From NCBI GenBank assembly GCA_947623455.1, contig OX392534.1:12658001-12722000 (forward strand): 64,000 bases of DNA, read 5' to 3'. Source of the DNA: Mimachlamys varia (lineage: Eukaryota > Mollusca > Bivalvia > Pectinida > Pectinidae). Below are positions 39,081-50,099 of this stretch, piece after piece. The translations under genes were made by a program, and so were the position numbers. Position 1 is the stretch's first letter. Each line of letters starts with the position of its first letter. The notes below the pieces were generated by a model, which was given only the letters and a program-made list of their open reading frames with translations, was not told where the DNA came from and searched no databases.

Positions 39081-39148
39081 GTATGTCTGTATCACAGTTT
39101 TTTCATATTTTATTTTTAACATAAATGAATAAAATGCGGATTAAAACC

Positions 39149-39545
39149 AAAGGCACTTGTGGCCAGGAGAATAGCCATCTAAATATTTAGATAACATAGC
39201 GAAATATGATAATTAAAATAAAATATAAAAACTGAATTTTAAAATTTTCATTTTATGTTATTAATCATCTCAAACCATATTGAAAATAATTGCCAAATTT
39301 CAGCTTGATACGTCAAGCGGTTTAATTTAACAAAAAAATCGACTATCAGACACTCTTTTTTTGTGAAATTTAACCGCTTGACGTATCAAGCTGAAATTTG
39401 GCAATTACTTTCATTATGGTTTCAGATGATTAATAACATAAAAAGAAAATTGTTAAAGTCAGTTTTTATATTTTATTTTAATTATTCATATTTTGCAAAT
39501 TATCTATATATTTAGATGACTATTCTCCTGGCCACAAGTGCCTGT
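39149..39545. mobile_element. Long-TIR hairpin element, Mutator-like
   Basis: Two arms of about 190 bp are inverted copies of each other around a roughly 20-bp loop near 39350. The ends carry AGGCACTTGTGGCCAGGAG and its complement. A direct repeat GATTAAAACC flanks the element at 39139-39148 and 39546-39555. Long inverted arms plus a 9-11 bp target duplication are the pattern of Mutator-type non-autonomous elements. No coding capacity. Confidence 0.7.
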
Positions 39546-40070
39546 GATTAAAACCAATTAAGTAATCTTCTCATCTTATTTTCAAAAGATGTTCCATGTT
39601 CATTTCTTGTCAGTAAAACACAGGGGTTTTCAAAGATCTAATCTTATTTTTTCTCAAACAGAATTCGAAATACATTGTCTTGATTTCTAATTCGATGTGT
39701 GTGCCTGAAGACAGGTAACATCAGGATTTCGCTCATATTCCATTTATTTTACAATATTCACGATATGAAATGTTTTTTTTTATACTGCATAGACATAAAT
39801 AAATTATCAATAGATAGAAAGCTGTTAACTTTTATACACACCTATAATTTCTCAAACATATATAAGGATAAAAGAAGTCGAAATGTGATACCCGTCAAAA
39901 CAGTTTATACAGGTCGAAAGTATTGATAAAAGTCATATATTTTTATTTTCCAATATACGTACATCGTATTGTACGTATAAAAAGGCTGGTCTTGTCGTTC
40001 TATATGACGTTACTAACTGTTCTTAAAATAATCCAATAAAATACATGGTTTACGAAGTTCCGAGTCTATA

Positions 40071-40099
40071 CACGGAATTAGATTATATCTAAGTCCGTG
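40071..40099. mobile_element. Tiny palindromic insertion 2 (29 bp)
   Basis: Starts CACGGAATTAGAT and ends ATCTAAGTCCGTG. Flanked by GTCTATA and GTCTAAA, 6 of 7 identical. Same termini as the copy at 43714. Confidence 0.6.
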
Positions 40100-41573
40100 G
40101 TCTAAAGTAACACAAATATCCCTTTCCTTATCTGTTTGTTTGAGGTTGTTTCTAGGTAGTTTTGTATCTATACAGCCGACCGACATGCATTTAAATTTTT
40201 CAGCGTGCATTTTAAAAGGTGTTACGATCAGTTCCTGCTGATATGTGCATGCAATCAACGTGACCATCAGTGAATACACACGCCGTTTTAGCGGTGTTAT
40301 ATGTAATAAAATATGAGAAAATTAATACCTAATCATATCAAGTGCATGTTTTGAAGTCTTTCCGCAAAATAATAACCTGATAATCATGTTAGCGAGTCCG
40401 GCGGTTATTGATTTATGGTCGAGTGATCATGACCACGTGTGCCGCACACCTGTGGAACTCCCGACCCCCTCACCACTAATTACGCCCCCCTGGGGCATAT
40501 AACACCTTGGAATTACCAGTAGGGTCATTAATGAACTCCATACAACCTTGATATATAATAAGTGTCATATTCTTGAATAGAAGACTCTATACAAATAACA
40601 AGTCGTGATACGATTCATATAATTTTAATATAATGACTACACAAGTCTATCAGTGCGGTCACCGTTGTGACGTCACTTCCGGTCGTATGGCAAAATCTGG
40701 GATTTTCTGATTTGCGTTCAGGTGTGAAATTTAGAAAAATGGTCAAAACTTCGTAATTTTTACAAAAAAAAAAAATTTTCGTGAGAATTATCTCACTTAC
40801 TATTTACCAATCTTTCCATACACAAAAGATGGTTTTGCACTACAGTTACTCTTTAAATTGATGAAAAGCCTTAATTGTCATATTAGGATCAAACTTATGT
40901 GTCAATATCTGTCAGCAGCCTGTACCTGCAATTATAAGTAAAGGTCATACATGTATACGGTGTGATTACCTGTTCCCAACTAACAATCAGGGGCCCCGGG
41001 GTTATTATCAGGCCTTTTAACCTGATACAGGTTGACCAGGAGGAGTTGAGGCCTGGGGGGGGGGGGGGGGTCTTTATCTAATTAGACGGCCAAGTGTAAG
41101 CCTGTCTAAATCTTCACATCTGATCTGACCTGATACAGACACAACATTGAATAGGGAGGGGACGGACAACACCCAATTATCAAAAGCCATTCATTGTTTA
41201 TTGTGTTTTGAGGTTGTTGTAGTTTGAAAACTTTCAAATGTGAAGCAGTAATTCTTCTTCACGTTATACTTGAATGTCTAATGTTTTAATTAAAATATAA
41301 CAGTCTTATAACATTATATATCCATTCTGATCAACTAATTTTATAACACATTTCATACAAAGATTAAACAGCAGGCATAGTCTATATTGCTAGTTAAACA
41401 ACTAAGTAATGACACTTTATATAAACATATACAGCAACAAATATATTGATTGATTGATTTAAAAAGATACATATACATGTATATATATTTTGTACTATCT
41501 ACAATTTAAAATGTAATATGAATGTGGCCCTATATGTAGAGTATTAATGCCTGATAGGACTTCAGGTAGACTT

Positions 41574-41690
41574 GGCGTGGACCAGGAGTGCACTCTTAGT
41601 TCATCTGGAGTCCAAACGGAGTGCACTCCAAGTTTACCTGGAGTCCAAAAGAGTGCACTCCAAGTCCAAACAGAGTGCACTCGGTGTGCA
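41574..41690. repeat. Short array around the palindrome GAGTGCACTC
   Basis: The 10-bp palindrome GAGTGCACTC occurs four times (41586, 41619, 41651, 41673) with intervening GGAGTCCAAA-type spacers. Spacing is 33, 32 and 22 bp. Confidence 0.8.
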
Positions 41691-41896
41691 CTTTGTGTAA
41701 CCTTCAGTCTACACTCAAATGTAGTTCGTCAACATGTACGAAAACAAGCGATAGAGAGCAATGTTACATCCAGATCGTCAATCAAATATCTCTCGTTATA
41801 TTAGCAGGGAGATATCCGGATTATCGAGGGTCCATTTTACATATTTCGGACGTATTGTCAAAAATAAGAAAAGCAAATTTATTCTTTAATCGGACA

Positions 41897-41965
41897 ATGC
41901 AGATGTTTGTTTTCTTTGTATCTTTCTTTTCTGAGATTATCAGCATCACTGGAATGTGTCGTCAG
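41897..41965 (+). CDS. Candidate first exon encoding a signal peptide
   Basis: ATG at 41897 opens MQMFVFFVSFFSEIISITG followed by MCRQ, ending exactly at a strong donor GTACGTAC (phase 0). The residue composition (aromatic and aliphatic core, then small polar residues) is that of a secretory signal peptide. The same frame is open upstream to 41621, but that part is low-complexity and overlaps a small GAGTGCACTC repeat. No downstream exon on the plus strand could be recognised; one phase-0 open stretch after an acceptor-like site at 42978 is too weak to claim. The real gene, if any, would be a secreted or membrane protein running rightwards. A chance ORF in AT-rich DNA is the alternative. Confidence 0.3.
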
Positions 41966-43483
41966 GTACGTACAAATAAACAGGAAACTATGTAATGGAT
42001 GCTTTGATTAAAGCCTATTGAACAATGTGTCGAGAAAAGAATTTATTTTATAGACAATGTTTCTTAATAAACGTATAAATAACTAAAAATGTCACTCACA
42101 TTAAAAAGTTAAAATATTGACAAACAGTTACATCTTCTGTATCATTGAACAAGCATATAAATGGTACATAAATGTTGGGGTTTTTTCACGTGAATACCAT
42201 GAATCTTACTTGATTATAGTCATCTTGAATGATTAAAAATGTGATTCTATTACGTCAGTTTAAAAGTTCATTGTCCGTTCACCGGGTACAGCTGATTACA
42301 GGTAAAACCCTACAGGTAAGATGCGTTGGTTGTCCCGTGGTCAGGGAAATAACAGCCCCGAGCACAATTCCATACATTCCCCCGTAATCAGGAGGTGTCA
42401 AAAATCAGTCAAGCGTTTCTGGTCGAGTGTGCCATTGAACACGTTATCTCCCAGTCCCCGATACGGTCGTTAGTGTTAATTGGTCAGCTGTGAATTGGAC
42501 TTACGGATGCCAGAGACACTCAATTTGTAAAAGCCAGTAGGTAATGACTTCATGTCATATTCTAATGAAGGGAAGCTAATCTTCATTCTATCTTATGAAG
42601 AAAGTTATAGATCAAATAAATAAAAAAAATAAATAAATGTAGTGCCAGAGCCCTTGCATAAATCATAAGCAGACAAAGAAACTTGATTAATCATTAACAA
42701 ATAATCATAACTGTTAGATTATTTCAGCATATTTTGTGTTTTAAATAGGTCTAATGTGTATTTGAACTTTTAACAATGTATTGCGAGTTTTGTTAATATA
42801 TATGTATCTGTACGTGCATCAGAGGTTTTACATATTATTGCATGTGTCGGTGTACATTTAAAATTTCATATATGAAGTTGTAGCAAATTACATCAACATG
42901 TATTGAGCACAAAGGAACAAAATGTCTTGTAGTTTTGCTACTCAATCTAATTTTGAGGTGTTGTCTGTAAATCGTCAGCGGTGCAATATCTTGACCAGCT
43001 CGGGTGATACGTTTTACCAGAGACTGCTTGTTTGTTTGAGTAGGGACGCTATATCTTACCAGTGACGTATTATCACTATAGATATATGACTGTGGTCTTG
43101 ACTTTTATTATAGAATACAGCATATAGTTTTATACATGATGAAACATTTAACATTCACATGTAATGTACAAGACGGCGGGGACGATTCTATACAAATACA
43201 TATATACGTGTCTGTTCATACGTGTGTTCAGTAGTACTTACAACGTGACCAGCATAGTGTGGTATGTTTCTGTACCGATGTTATCTGACATTGGCCCGGG
43301 CATTAGACACCTGTATCTTCGGTACTGTATGCTCAGCAGCACATACCCCTCGGGGCATGCTATAACGTTTCTTTAGTACCAGGGATCCGACAGATAAGAT
43401 TTCCATATATATGATCGATAAAGAAATTGCATATAAAGACTTAAAAATTACATTAGTAAGTATACACATGTATTATCTTTTTA

Positions 43484-43503
43484 CAGGGACGTATATGTCC
43501 CTG
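43484..43503. mobile_element. Tiny palindromic insertion 3 (20 bp)
   Basis: The whole element is CAGGGACGTATATGTCCCTG. It is flanked on both sides by exactly CTTTTTA (43477-43483 and 43504-43510). Its reverse complement differs by one base from the conserved 20-bp part of the minisatellite unit at 35.2-37.5 kb. Confidence 0.65.
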
Positions 43504-43713
43504 CTTTTTAATTGAAAATAGTTACCGACATGCACTAGTTTGTCTTTCAAATTGAAAAGGGGAACGCGGTTATATGCTCAATGATACATGTATAACTTTC
43601 CTGTCGCTATAGACTTAAACAAGAACAAAAATAATTTATATAGATGAAATGTACAAACAAAACTGTTTTCTCAAAAAGAAATTTCTCACATATACGTCCC
43701 TGATCGGTAGCAC

Positions 43714-43732
43714 CACGGAATCTAAGTCCGTG
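43714..43732. mobile_element. Tiny palindromic insertion 4 (19 bp)
   Basis: The whole element is CACGGAATCTAAGTCCGTG. Flanked by exact GTAGCAC copies at 43707-43713 and 43733-43739. Confidence 0.65.
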
Positions 43733-44366
43733 GTAGCACAGATTTTCTTTCAGTCGGCCTTTTTGATTAAAAGACCGGTAGCCACTATAGGTTTCGATTT
43801 GGTAAGCAGGTAGAAATGCTTCTAACCGTAATAATTTATTACCTGTGTGTCGTCGCTTTAATCTGTTAGCATACCCATGACTAGTGTTTTTTTATGACAG
43901 ATACGTTTAGTTAGTTACGTGTTTAACGCCACTATTTACACAGATATATATCCGTGTTACGACCGGCTTTGTCGTTATGATTCAGGAGACATTTATTTTC
44001 ATACACTCATACATTCTTCCTATGTACATGTATCGTGGATATATTCATTCCTTATATGCTTCCGCTTTTGTATAACCGTCATCCGTAACATTTGCTTAGG
44101 ATTTCCTCAGCACTTCCGTACCGTTTGCGTCTTATTTGGAACAGCGAACGTGTATGCCTCTGTACTTGTCTAGCCACGTATATATCATATAGCCATAGGG
44201 CATAACGATACCTACATGTACCTGTGAATTAACAGGTAAAGTATTTACCAATATGTGTTACCTCTTACCTGAATATGCCATAGCCAAAGTGCATTTATAA
44301 CAGGTACTCCAGTGTAGTATGAATTAGATTTTTAAAATGTTTTACCAGAGACGCATAACCTTACAT

Positions 44367-44397
44367 CAGAGACGTATAAAGGCTTAATACGTCTCTG
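44367..44397. mobile_element. Tiny palindromic insertion 5 (31 bp)
   Basis: Starts CAGAGACGTATAAAG and ends TTAATACGTCTCTG. Flanked by exact CTTACAT copies (44360-44366 and 44398-44404). Confidence 0.65.
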
Positions 44398-44615
44398 CTT
44401 ACATGCAACCGGTCCGGATTTTCCTTTTAGTTTGGGGTAATGGGACAATATTTCAGATTTGAGGAGCTACGTCTCGCATCAATAATGATAGGAGCTAAAC
44501 AGGAAATTGATTGATCAAATAGTACGATGAGGAATCGAAACGGTACTGTTGCTGCCTATATACCAGAAGTAGTGTTACCTATATGCGGGTACTGACAAAA
44601 CACACGTGTACTGCA

Positions 44616-44634
44616 CAGGGACCTGAGAATTTGT
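44616..44634. mobile_element. Tiny insertion 6, non-palindromic (19 bp)
   Basis: CAGGGACCTGAGAATTTGT, flanked by exact TACTGCA copies (44609-44615 and 44635-44641). A near-identical 19-mer (CAGGGGCCTGAGAATTTGT) occurs at 35142-35160 without an evident flanking duplication. Confidence 0.5.
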
Positions 44635-45506
44635 TACTGCACGGAGCTATATTATTGCTAACGACCATTAAGACATATAATAAAAATTATAACATAAACA
44701 ATATTTAACAGGCCGTAAAGATGAACTATTACATGTAATTATAACCAGAAAAATATTGATTGTGTTTCATATAGATACGCCCCTCTCATTTTGCTACACT
44801 CTTCATTGTACAAAATGTATTATACATCAATGTACTTAGGAGTTAGATGAGGTTATCATTGCTATCCCCATGCCCTAACTAGTAAGCCATTCACATCTTA
44901 AGAAATACATAGTACAATACAGATAACTTGTCTCAGATTCAATTCATTTCAATTTATTTTCGTAAGTTTAACAACTTCTTGGATAAACATTTTTTACATA
45001 TATGGAACAAACAACAGCATCATCTTCATCACTGACTAATCGTCATTATTGTATACGTCCGATACAATCAATCAATAATGTTTAATCTAAGTATCGCAAG
45101 AATATCACTCATTGGATTGGAGATTTCTCTGTCACACCCTCATCATCATTATCAGCAGCAGCAACATCATCATCATACTGATATATATGGGTTTCAAAGG
45201 AGAGGCTATATGCCATCTTCAGATATATACATATTAAGTTCAGGTTCTGTTTATATATATATACGTCCTGTCCGTTATATTGTAATTTACATCAATGCTC
45301 ACATGTAATTTCATCTCGTATAACGTTATAATTTTATACTTATTGCTATAGTGTATGTTCTTACATTTACATTCCGACTGAGGCGGAATGTAACAATTGT
45401 CTCCACCTCATACAGCCGTCGGTTTAAAATAAACCGAACATATCTGCCAAAAACCTTGGTGGTTTTAACTGTAAGCAACATGTGTTTGACACTATTACTT
45501 TCTCAC

Positions 45507-45729
45507 GGGCCGCGCGCGGTGGCTGAGTGGTTAAGGTGTTCCGACATTCTTCCACTAGCCCTCCACCTCTGGGTTGCGAATTCGAATCCCACATGGGGCA
45601 ATTGCCAGGTTCTGACTGTAGGTCGGTGGTTTTTCTCCGGGTACTCCGGCTTTCCTTCACCTCAAAAAACCTGACACGTCCTTAAATGACTTTGGCTGTC
45701 ATTAGGATATAAAACTAAATAAACCAAAC
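45507..45729 (+). mobile_element. tRNA-headed SINE with conserved core
   Basis: The head carries an RNA polymerase III A box (GGTGGCTGAGTGG) and a B box (ATTCGAATCC, about 45580-45589), as in tRNA-Ser-like SINEs. The body contains TTTTCTCCGGGTACTCCGGC, a core I recall as highly conserved in molluscan SINEs (Meta-type), followed by CCTTAAATGACTTTGGCTG and an A-rich tail ending AAATAAACC. It looks full length. The ORFs overlapping it on both strands are not genes. Confidence 0.8.
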
Positions 45730-46026
45730 TTTCTCATACAAAGATCAATCCATAGCATGCCGAAAGTGTTCCGATGTATAGTAGCCACCTAAAAATGAAA
45801 ATACTGAGTTGCCGGAGTTGTAGGTCTGACTATCTGCCTTAGTCTGACAAACTCCAACATATTAAGAAACGACATCTTACATTATTTAGGTTGTATATCA
45901 GCGCACAACGAACAATTATAATCTGATTACTGTCTTGAATACATCGTCATTGGTCACCACTTGAATAGACGCTATCGTTTTTGTTGTTCGATGTTGTCGC
46001 TTTGCTACTCCGGATATAGACAGGAT

Positions 46027-46214
46027 CGGTAGCTTAGCTCACAGTTGCTTGAGTTTCTGTCAGTAAATAAAATAAAATATATATATAGGCATAGGCCTAT
46101 ATATAAGGACCCCCCCCCCCCCCATTATAGTAATGGGCGGTTCCTTATATATAAAAAAAATATATATATTATTTACTGACAGAAACTTAAGTAACTGTGC
46201 TTAGCTACATACCG
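46027..46214. mobile_element. Inverted-repeat MITE with a C tract in the loop
   Basis: Arms of about 44 bp (sharing TTTCTGTCAGTAAATAA and its complement) enclose an AT-rich centre with a run of 14-15 C near 46110. The outer ends also carry matching GGTAG/CTACC-type sequence. No coding capacity. Confidence 0.6.
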
Positions 46215-46782
46215 GTATATCGTGTCGATTCCCCAATGTGAAGAGCGGCAATACCGGCATATTGGTATACTCATTTATGATTGGTAACTGAACAGTTTGT
46301 TGAATGAATATGTGTAAAGCTTATAATTTTATATGAAATGTGCAGGATTACGTGAGTTACGTCTCGGCATATATGTGTAAGATAGCGGACAGTGTTCTCC
46401 GTGTAAGAGTTCGTGTTTAGATTGTTTTGTGTAGGACGGTGTATAAAAATAGTACATGTATATATGTATATGAAGCACGTTTTGTACCATACATGGTACA
46501 TCATATTCTTCTTATGAATTAAAACTGGTTCAGCGTTAATGTCTTAGCTGTAGCACTAGAAGACCAACTCTCTGTAGCTTTGTTATTATATGTACGGATA
46601 CCTATTATCAGAACGATTTCATGACTTTTCAGTGACGAGCTATACAGCTAAACTATACAGTCGCTTTGTGGTCGGACTCCAACCTAGGCACGGCTAATTA
46701 CATGTACACTGTTACGTGGAGACACGACCTTGCATAGCAATATCAGGAAATTACAAACCATGCGAACCAGTCGGAACCTGTT

Positions 46783-46850
46783 GGTCTGATGGTAACGTCC
46801 TGGTTTTATGACATAGAGACCCCGGGTTCGCGCCCCGCTCGTCTCATTAG
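46783..46850 (+). mobile_element. tRNA-like SINE head or tRNA pseudogene
   Basis: An A-box-like TGGTCTGATGG followed about 40 bases later by a B-box-like GGGTTCGCGCCCC gives a tRNA-shaped pol III promoter. The stem halves do not pair well enough for a functional tRNA. No conserved SINE core is obvious downstream. Confidence 0.45.
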
Positions 46851-47846
46851 ATTCATTTCTTCTCGTTCTTGTAAAATATTGGTTATTTCCCAGGTCGGGA
46901 TGTGTTTTTCATTACAATATGTACTAATTATAACAAATGATATTTTCTTAAATATCATATCATTTCAGCTCCTGGTAATAGATTCAATGTTACGTCGTGA
47001 CGGATCTGTTTGATTTGAATGCCTTCGTTAGGTTCTTTACAGTTGACTTCACGTTTCGTAACAATACTAAAAGCCGGGGCCAACTCGTTATCCACCCGAA
47101 CATTGTGACCGCTGTTCAATGGAGTTTAAAACAATCAAGTCATAATATCAGTTCTCACGACTCTCGGTTAAATGGAACATGGTGATTATAGTAGTCAACT
47201 TTTACTATAATAGAATATACTTTTCTGATCAACATATTGGTTTTTCATTTCGTCACGAGTACAAATACAGTAGTATCTCAAACTTGCAATGGAATTGAAT
47301 TATTCTGTACGTAGTTATGATACTCCGTACATTGTCGATCAACTGACGACATCAAACACTTTTTATTTTCCAAATTTGTAATGTGCAAATTTGTCTACTA
47401 AATAATCAGATCTGTAAGTAAGCAGAACATAATTTATTTGATTCGTGAACTTAACAGCAATTACAACTTCTTCCTTGATTAAAATATTATTAATTTGTAA
47501 CCATCTATATTAATATAAGCTATGATTTTAATGACGTTTTGTATATGTATCAGATATTATTAAACAAAGAATTTGAATCTATCTCGAGCCAAATAATAAT
47601 CCACTCCTACCATTTCCCAGGTAATTCAACTGTTATCTAAGCGTTTGTCATTATGAAACAAATAAAGTTGTGTATTACAGTCTAAAAGTTTTAGTTGATA
47701 ATTTGCAAATTATAAAATAAAAACCAAATCCTGTGGTAAAAATTGTGAAGTGCATAATTGTTCTATCAAATTCAGAACGAATAATTATTCATTGTTTCTA
47801 TATTGGTAACCATCATATTTTGCATTCGTGATTTGTTCATTTTAAT

Positions 47847-47868
47847 ACGGACTTAATCTAACTCTGTG
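47847..47868. mobile_element. Tiny palindromic insertion 7 (about 22 bp), degraded
   Basis: ACGGACTTAATC at the left and CTCTGTG at the right resemble the CACGGA family. The flanks TTTTAAT and GTTTAAT match at 6 of 7. It lies 14 bp from the next copy. Confidence 0.45.
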
Positions 47869-47882
47869 GTTTAATGTAAAAA

Positions 47883-47911
47883 CAAAGACATAGATGAGTT
47901 ATACGTCTCTG
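47883..47911. mobile_element. Tiny palindromic insertion 8 (29 bp), one arm degraded
   Basis: The right arm TTATACGTCTCTG is intact; the left arm CAAAGACATAGAT is diverged. Flanked by exact GTAAAAA copies (47876-47882 and 47912-47918). Confidence 0.55.
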
Positions 47912-48544
47912 GTAAAAACAATGGTTGCAGAATTATGATTTGGTTGAAATTGTTTATGGAGTTTTCTTTCATTTTGTTTTTCAATTAAAAAGTATCTTCT
48001 TTTGTAGTTGGCGTAGTTTAACTTGGAAATAAAAAAAATAACATGTGAATTATTTTTGTAAATATTGAAATAGTCTATACTCAGGTAAATACATGTAATG
48101 TTGTTTTAAGATCTTGGCTGAATGGGAATATAACACCTGTTGGGCTGTTTAGGTGTCAAGATGTATTGTCACGCCCTGTCAAATTCATACCCGATCTGTC
48201 ACAGTTAACAATTACATGTAGGACTATTAGTGAAGTTAAGCTTAGATAATTAACGTCGAACGAACGAACATCTACAGTAAAGTATATTTGTAGGCAAAAC
48301 CAGCCAGTGGGCATCAAAACTGTAAGAATAGAACAATGGTTGTTTACAATCCGAGTTTGAAATACAAACTGTATTTGATATAAGTATGCGGACTGTACAT
48401 GTTTTTTGCCCGTATATATTTACTGTAAGTAAATAGTAAAAACAATAACAAACACAAAATATGTGCCATATATATAAGCATCGAGACAATAAATAGGATT
48501 TCTGGCATAAAAGCAATGATGTTTTCTGACAAATTTAGACTGAT

Positions 48545-48573
48545 CAGAGACGTATATATGCCATACGTCTCTG
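48545..48573. mobile_element. Tiny palindromic insertion 9 (29 bp)
   Basis: Starts CAGAGACGTAT and ends ATACGTCTCTG. Flanked by GACTGAT and GACTGAC, 6 of 7 identical. Confidence 0.6.
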
Positions 48574-49298
48574 GACTGACAGATATCTCAATTTTAAAAT
48601 AGCGTTAAAAAAACGTTTTTGTGTGGAATCAATCAGATTGGATTACATGAATATGTTTAACAGATGAAGATATGCACAATTGATCATATATGTACGTTTC
48701 TCGTGTCAAGATCTGGTAGCAATTGAAACGGAAGTACTGAAGTGTGACGAGAATAGCGGTCCCGTGCGAGGCTTGTCAATCAACGCTTGGGAGGAGCATC
48801 GACCAATAGAAATCACGAAGAGCTCGCGATACCGTGTAATTGACAAGAAATCCAACTTATCAAAATGTTAGGTATGCAGATGATCCGATTCAGATACTAA
48901 TTCTTCATTTGTATTTTATTGGACATCAGTACAGAATATACCGGATGCATGTCCACGAAAGATGTAACAGTAAATAGTTAAAAGCTGATTGCTTTGGTTC
49001 TGAACCCTTTGAAGATGTACTTTTTACGATCGCTTGTGTTAACGCAAAGTCAGCCTCGGAGCTTGTTGGCTAATAGATTGAAATCGCTCTGTGATTGGCT
49101 AGCCATTTGAAGAGGTAACTTTGGAAAGAGGCGGGGCTTGGTGATACACCAAGTTATAGATACATGATAAAGACAAAAAATCAGTAGGTTTTTTTATCGT
49201 CATCACTTGCTAGTTACACTTTCTTTATTCTGGGATAACGACTCGGAGAAAGAAAATTTAACAGTTTCACTCCCAAAAATGAAATTGGTTAGTTGAAA

Positions 49299-49337
49299 CA
49301 GAGACGTATAAAGCCAGAGTGGCTTTATACGTCTCTG
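49299..49337. mobile_element. Tiny palindromic insertion 10 (39 bp)
   Basis: Perfect 18-bp arms (CAGAGACGTATAAAGCCA and its complement) around a GAG loop. Flanked by exact GTTGAAA copies (49292-49298 and 49338-49344). Confidence 0.7.
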
Positions 49338-49411
49338 GTTGAAACATGAATATTTCCCGACATTATTCTCCGTGTCGTGTTATTCACCTGTAAACAAGAA
49401 GAAAACGAAAG

Positions 49412-49435
49412 CAGAGATATATAGATACGTTTCTG
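49412..49435. mobile_element. Tiny palindromic insertion 11 (24 bp)
   Basis: Starts CAGAGATAT and ends GATACGTTTCTG. Flanked by ACGAAAG and ACGAAAT, 6 of 7 identical. Confidence 0.5.
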
Positions 49436-50099
49436 ACGAAATAAAGCGTGCCTTTAAATCAGATTGAACATTTAAACATTAAGGTCGCAGATATTTCTTA
49501 TCAAAGCTTCCGATATCAGCTGAAGTGTTTACAAATCTCTCTTGTTTAATGACACTTTAAAATTTTCCAAAAACGTTCTCGGCCGGATTAAAATCTGGAC
49601 TGTTTGTATTTTCTAATCTAATGGGATGCTCTGTACTGTTTTATTAAAAAAAAATTCGTTTGATTAAATGACTTGCATTTGAGTTTATACTCAACAGAGA
49701 CGTATAAAGTGAAAATCGTCCGTTTTGTTCCAAGTTGTATATAAGAAAGAAAATTAGAGTGATCTTGTATTTTGATTCCTGTAACTTCGTTAACATATGT
49801 TACATGAAATACCGGGTAGCTATCTTACGAACGTACCTTAAGGCCCAGTCCCATATAGGTGCCGGATCACATTCGGCACGATCCGGCGTGTGAACCGTGT
49901 AGTTCCACAGTAATCTTGTTGGTCCTGGAACATCCGGGGATGCGCGTGGCGGCTCCGGGACCCACACGGCAGTTATAGGAAGTTCAAAACTAAACTTCCG
50001 TGACGGTCCGGGGAGATGGCAACATCCGGGGTGGTTCGTGCAGCTGCCGTGAAGGGTCCCGGGACAGCCCTATCTCTGTCTTGATTGTCCGTGTGCGTC

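Larger units (their letters stand above)
38109..40857. mobile_element. Pair of matching 24-bp inverted termini, possible 2.7-kb element
   Basis: AAAGAGTAACTGTAGTGCAA at the left end occurs as its exact complement at the right end (40834-40857). About 190 bp inside each terminus lies the same GTGACGTCACAACGG, also inverted. The interval contains the long hairpin element and two of the tiny palindromic insertions, so it would be the oldest layer. No transposase frame is visible. It could also be two separate MITEs of one family in opposite orientation. Confidence 0.4.

Noticed and set aside
46783..46850. Functional tRNA gene
   Set aside because: A and B boxes are recognisable but the acceptor and arm stems do not pair; more like a SINE head or pseudogene.
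48680..48871. 63-codon plus-strand ORF with mixed composition
   Set aside because: No splice context, no recognisable domain, and the DNA carries CCAAT-like words typical of a repeat or promoter; chance openness is likely.
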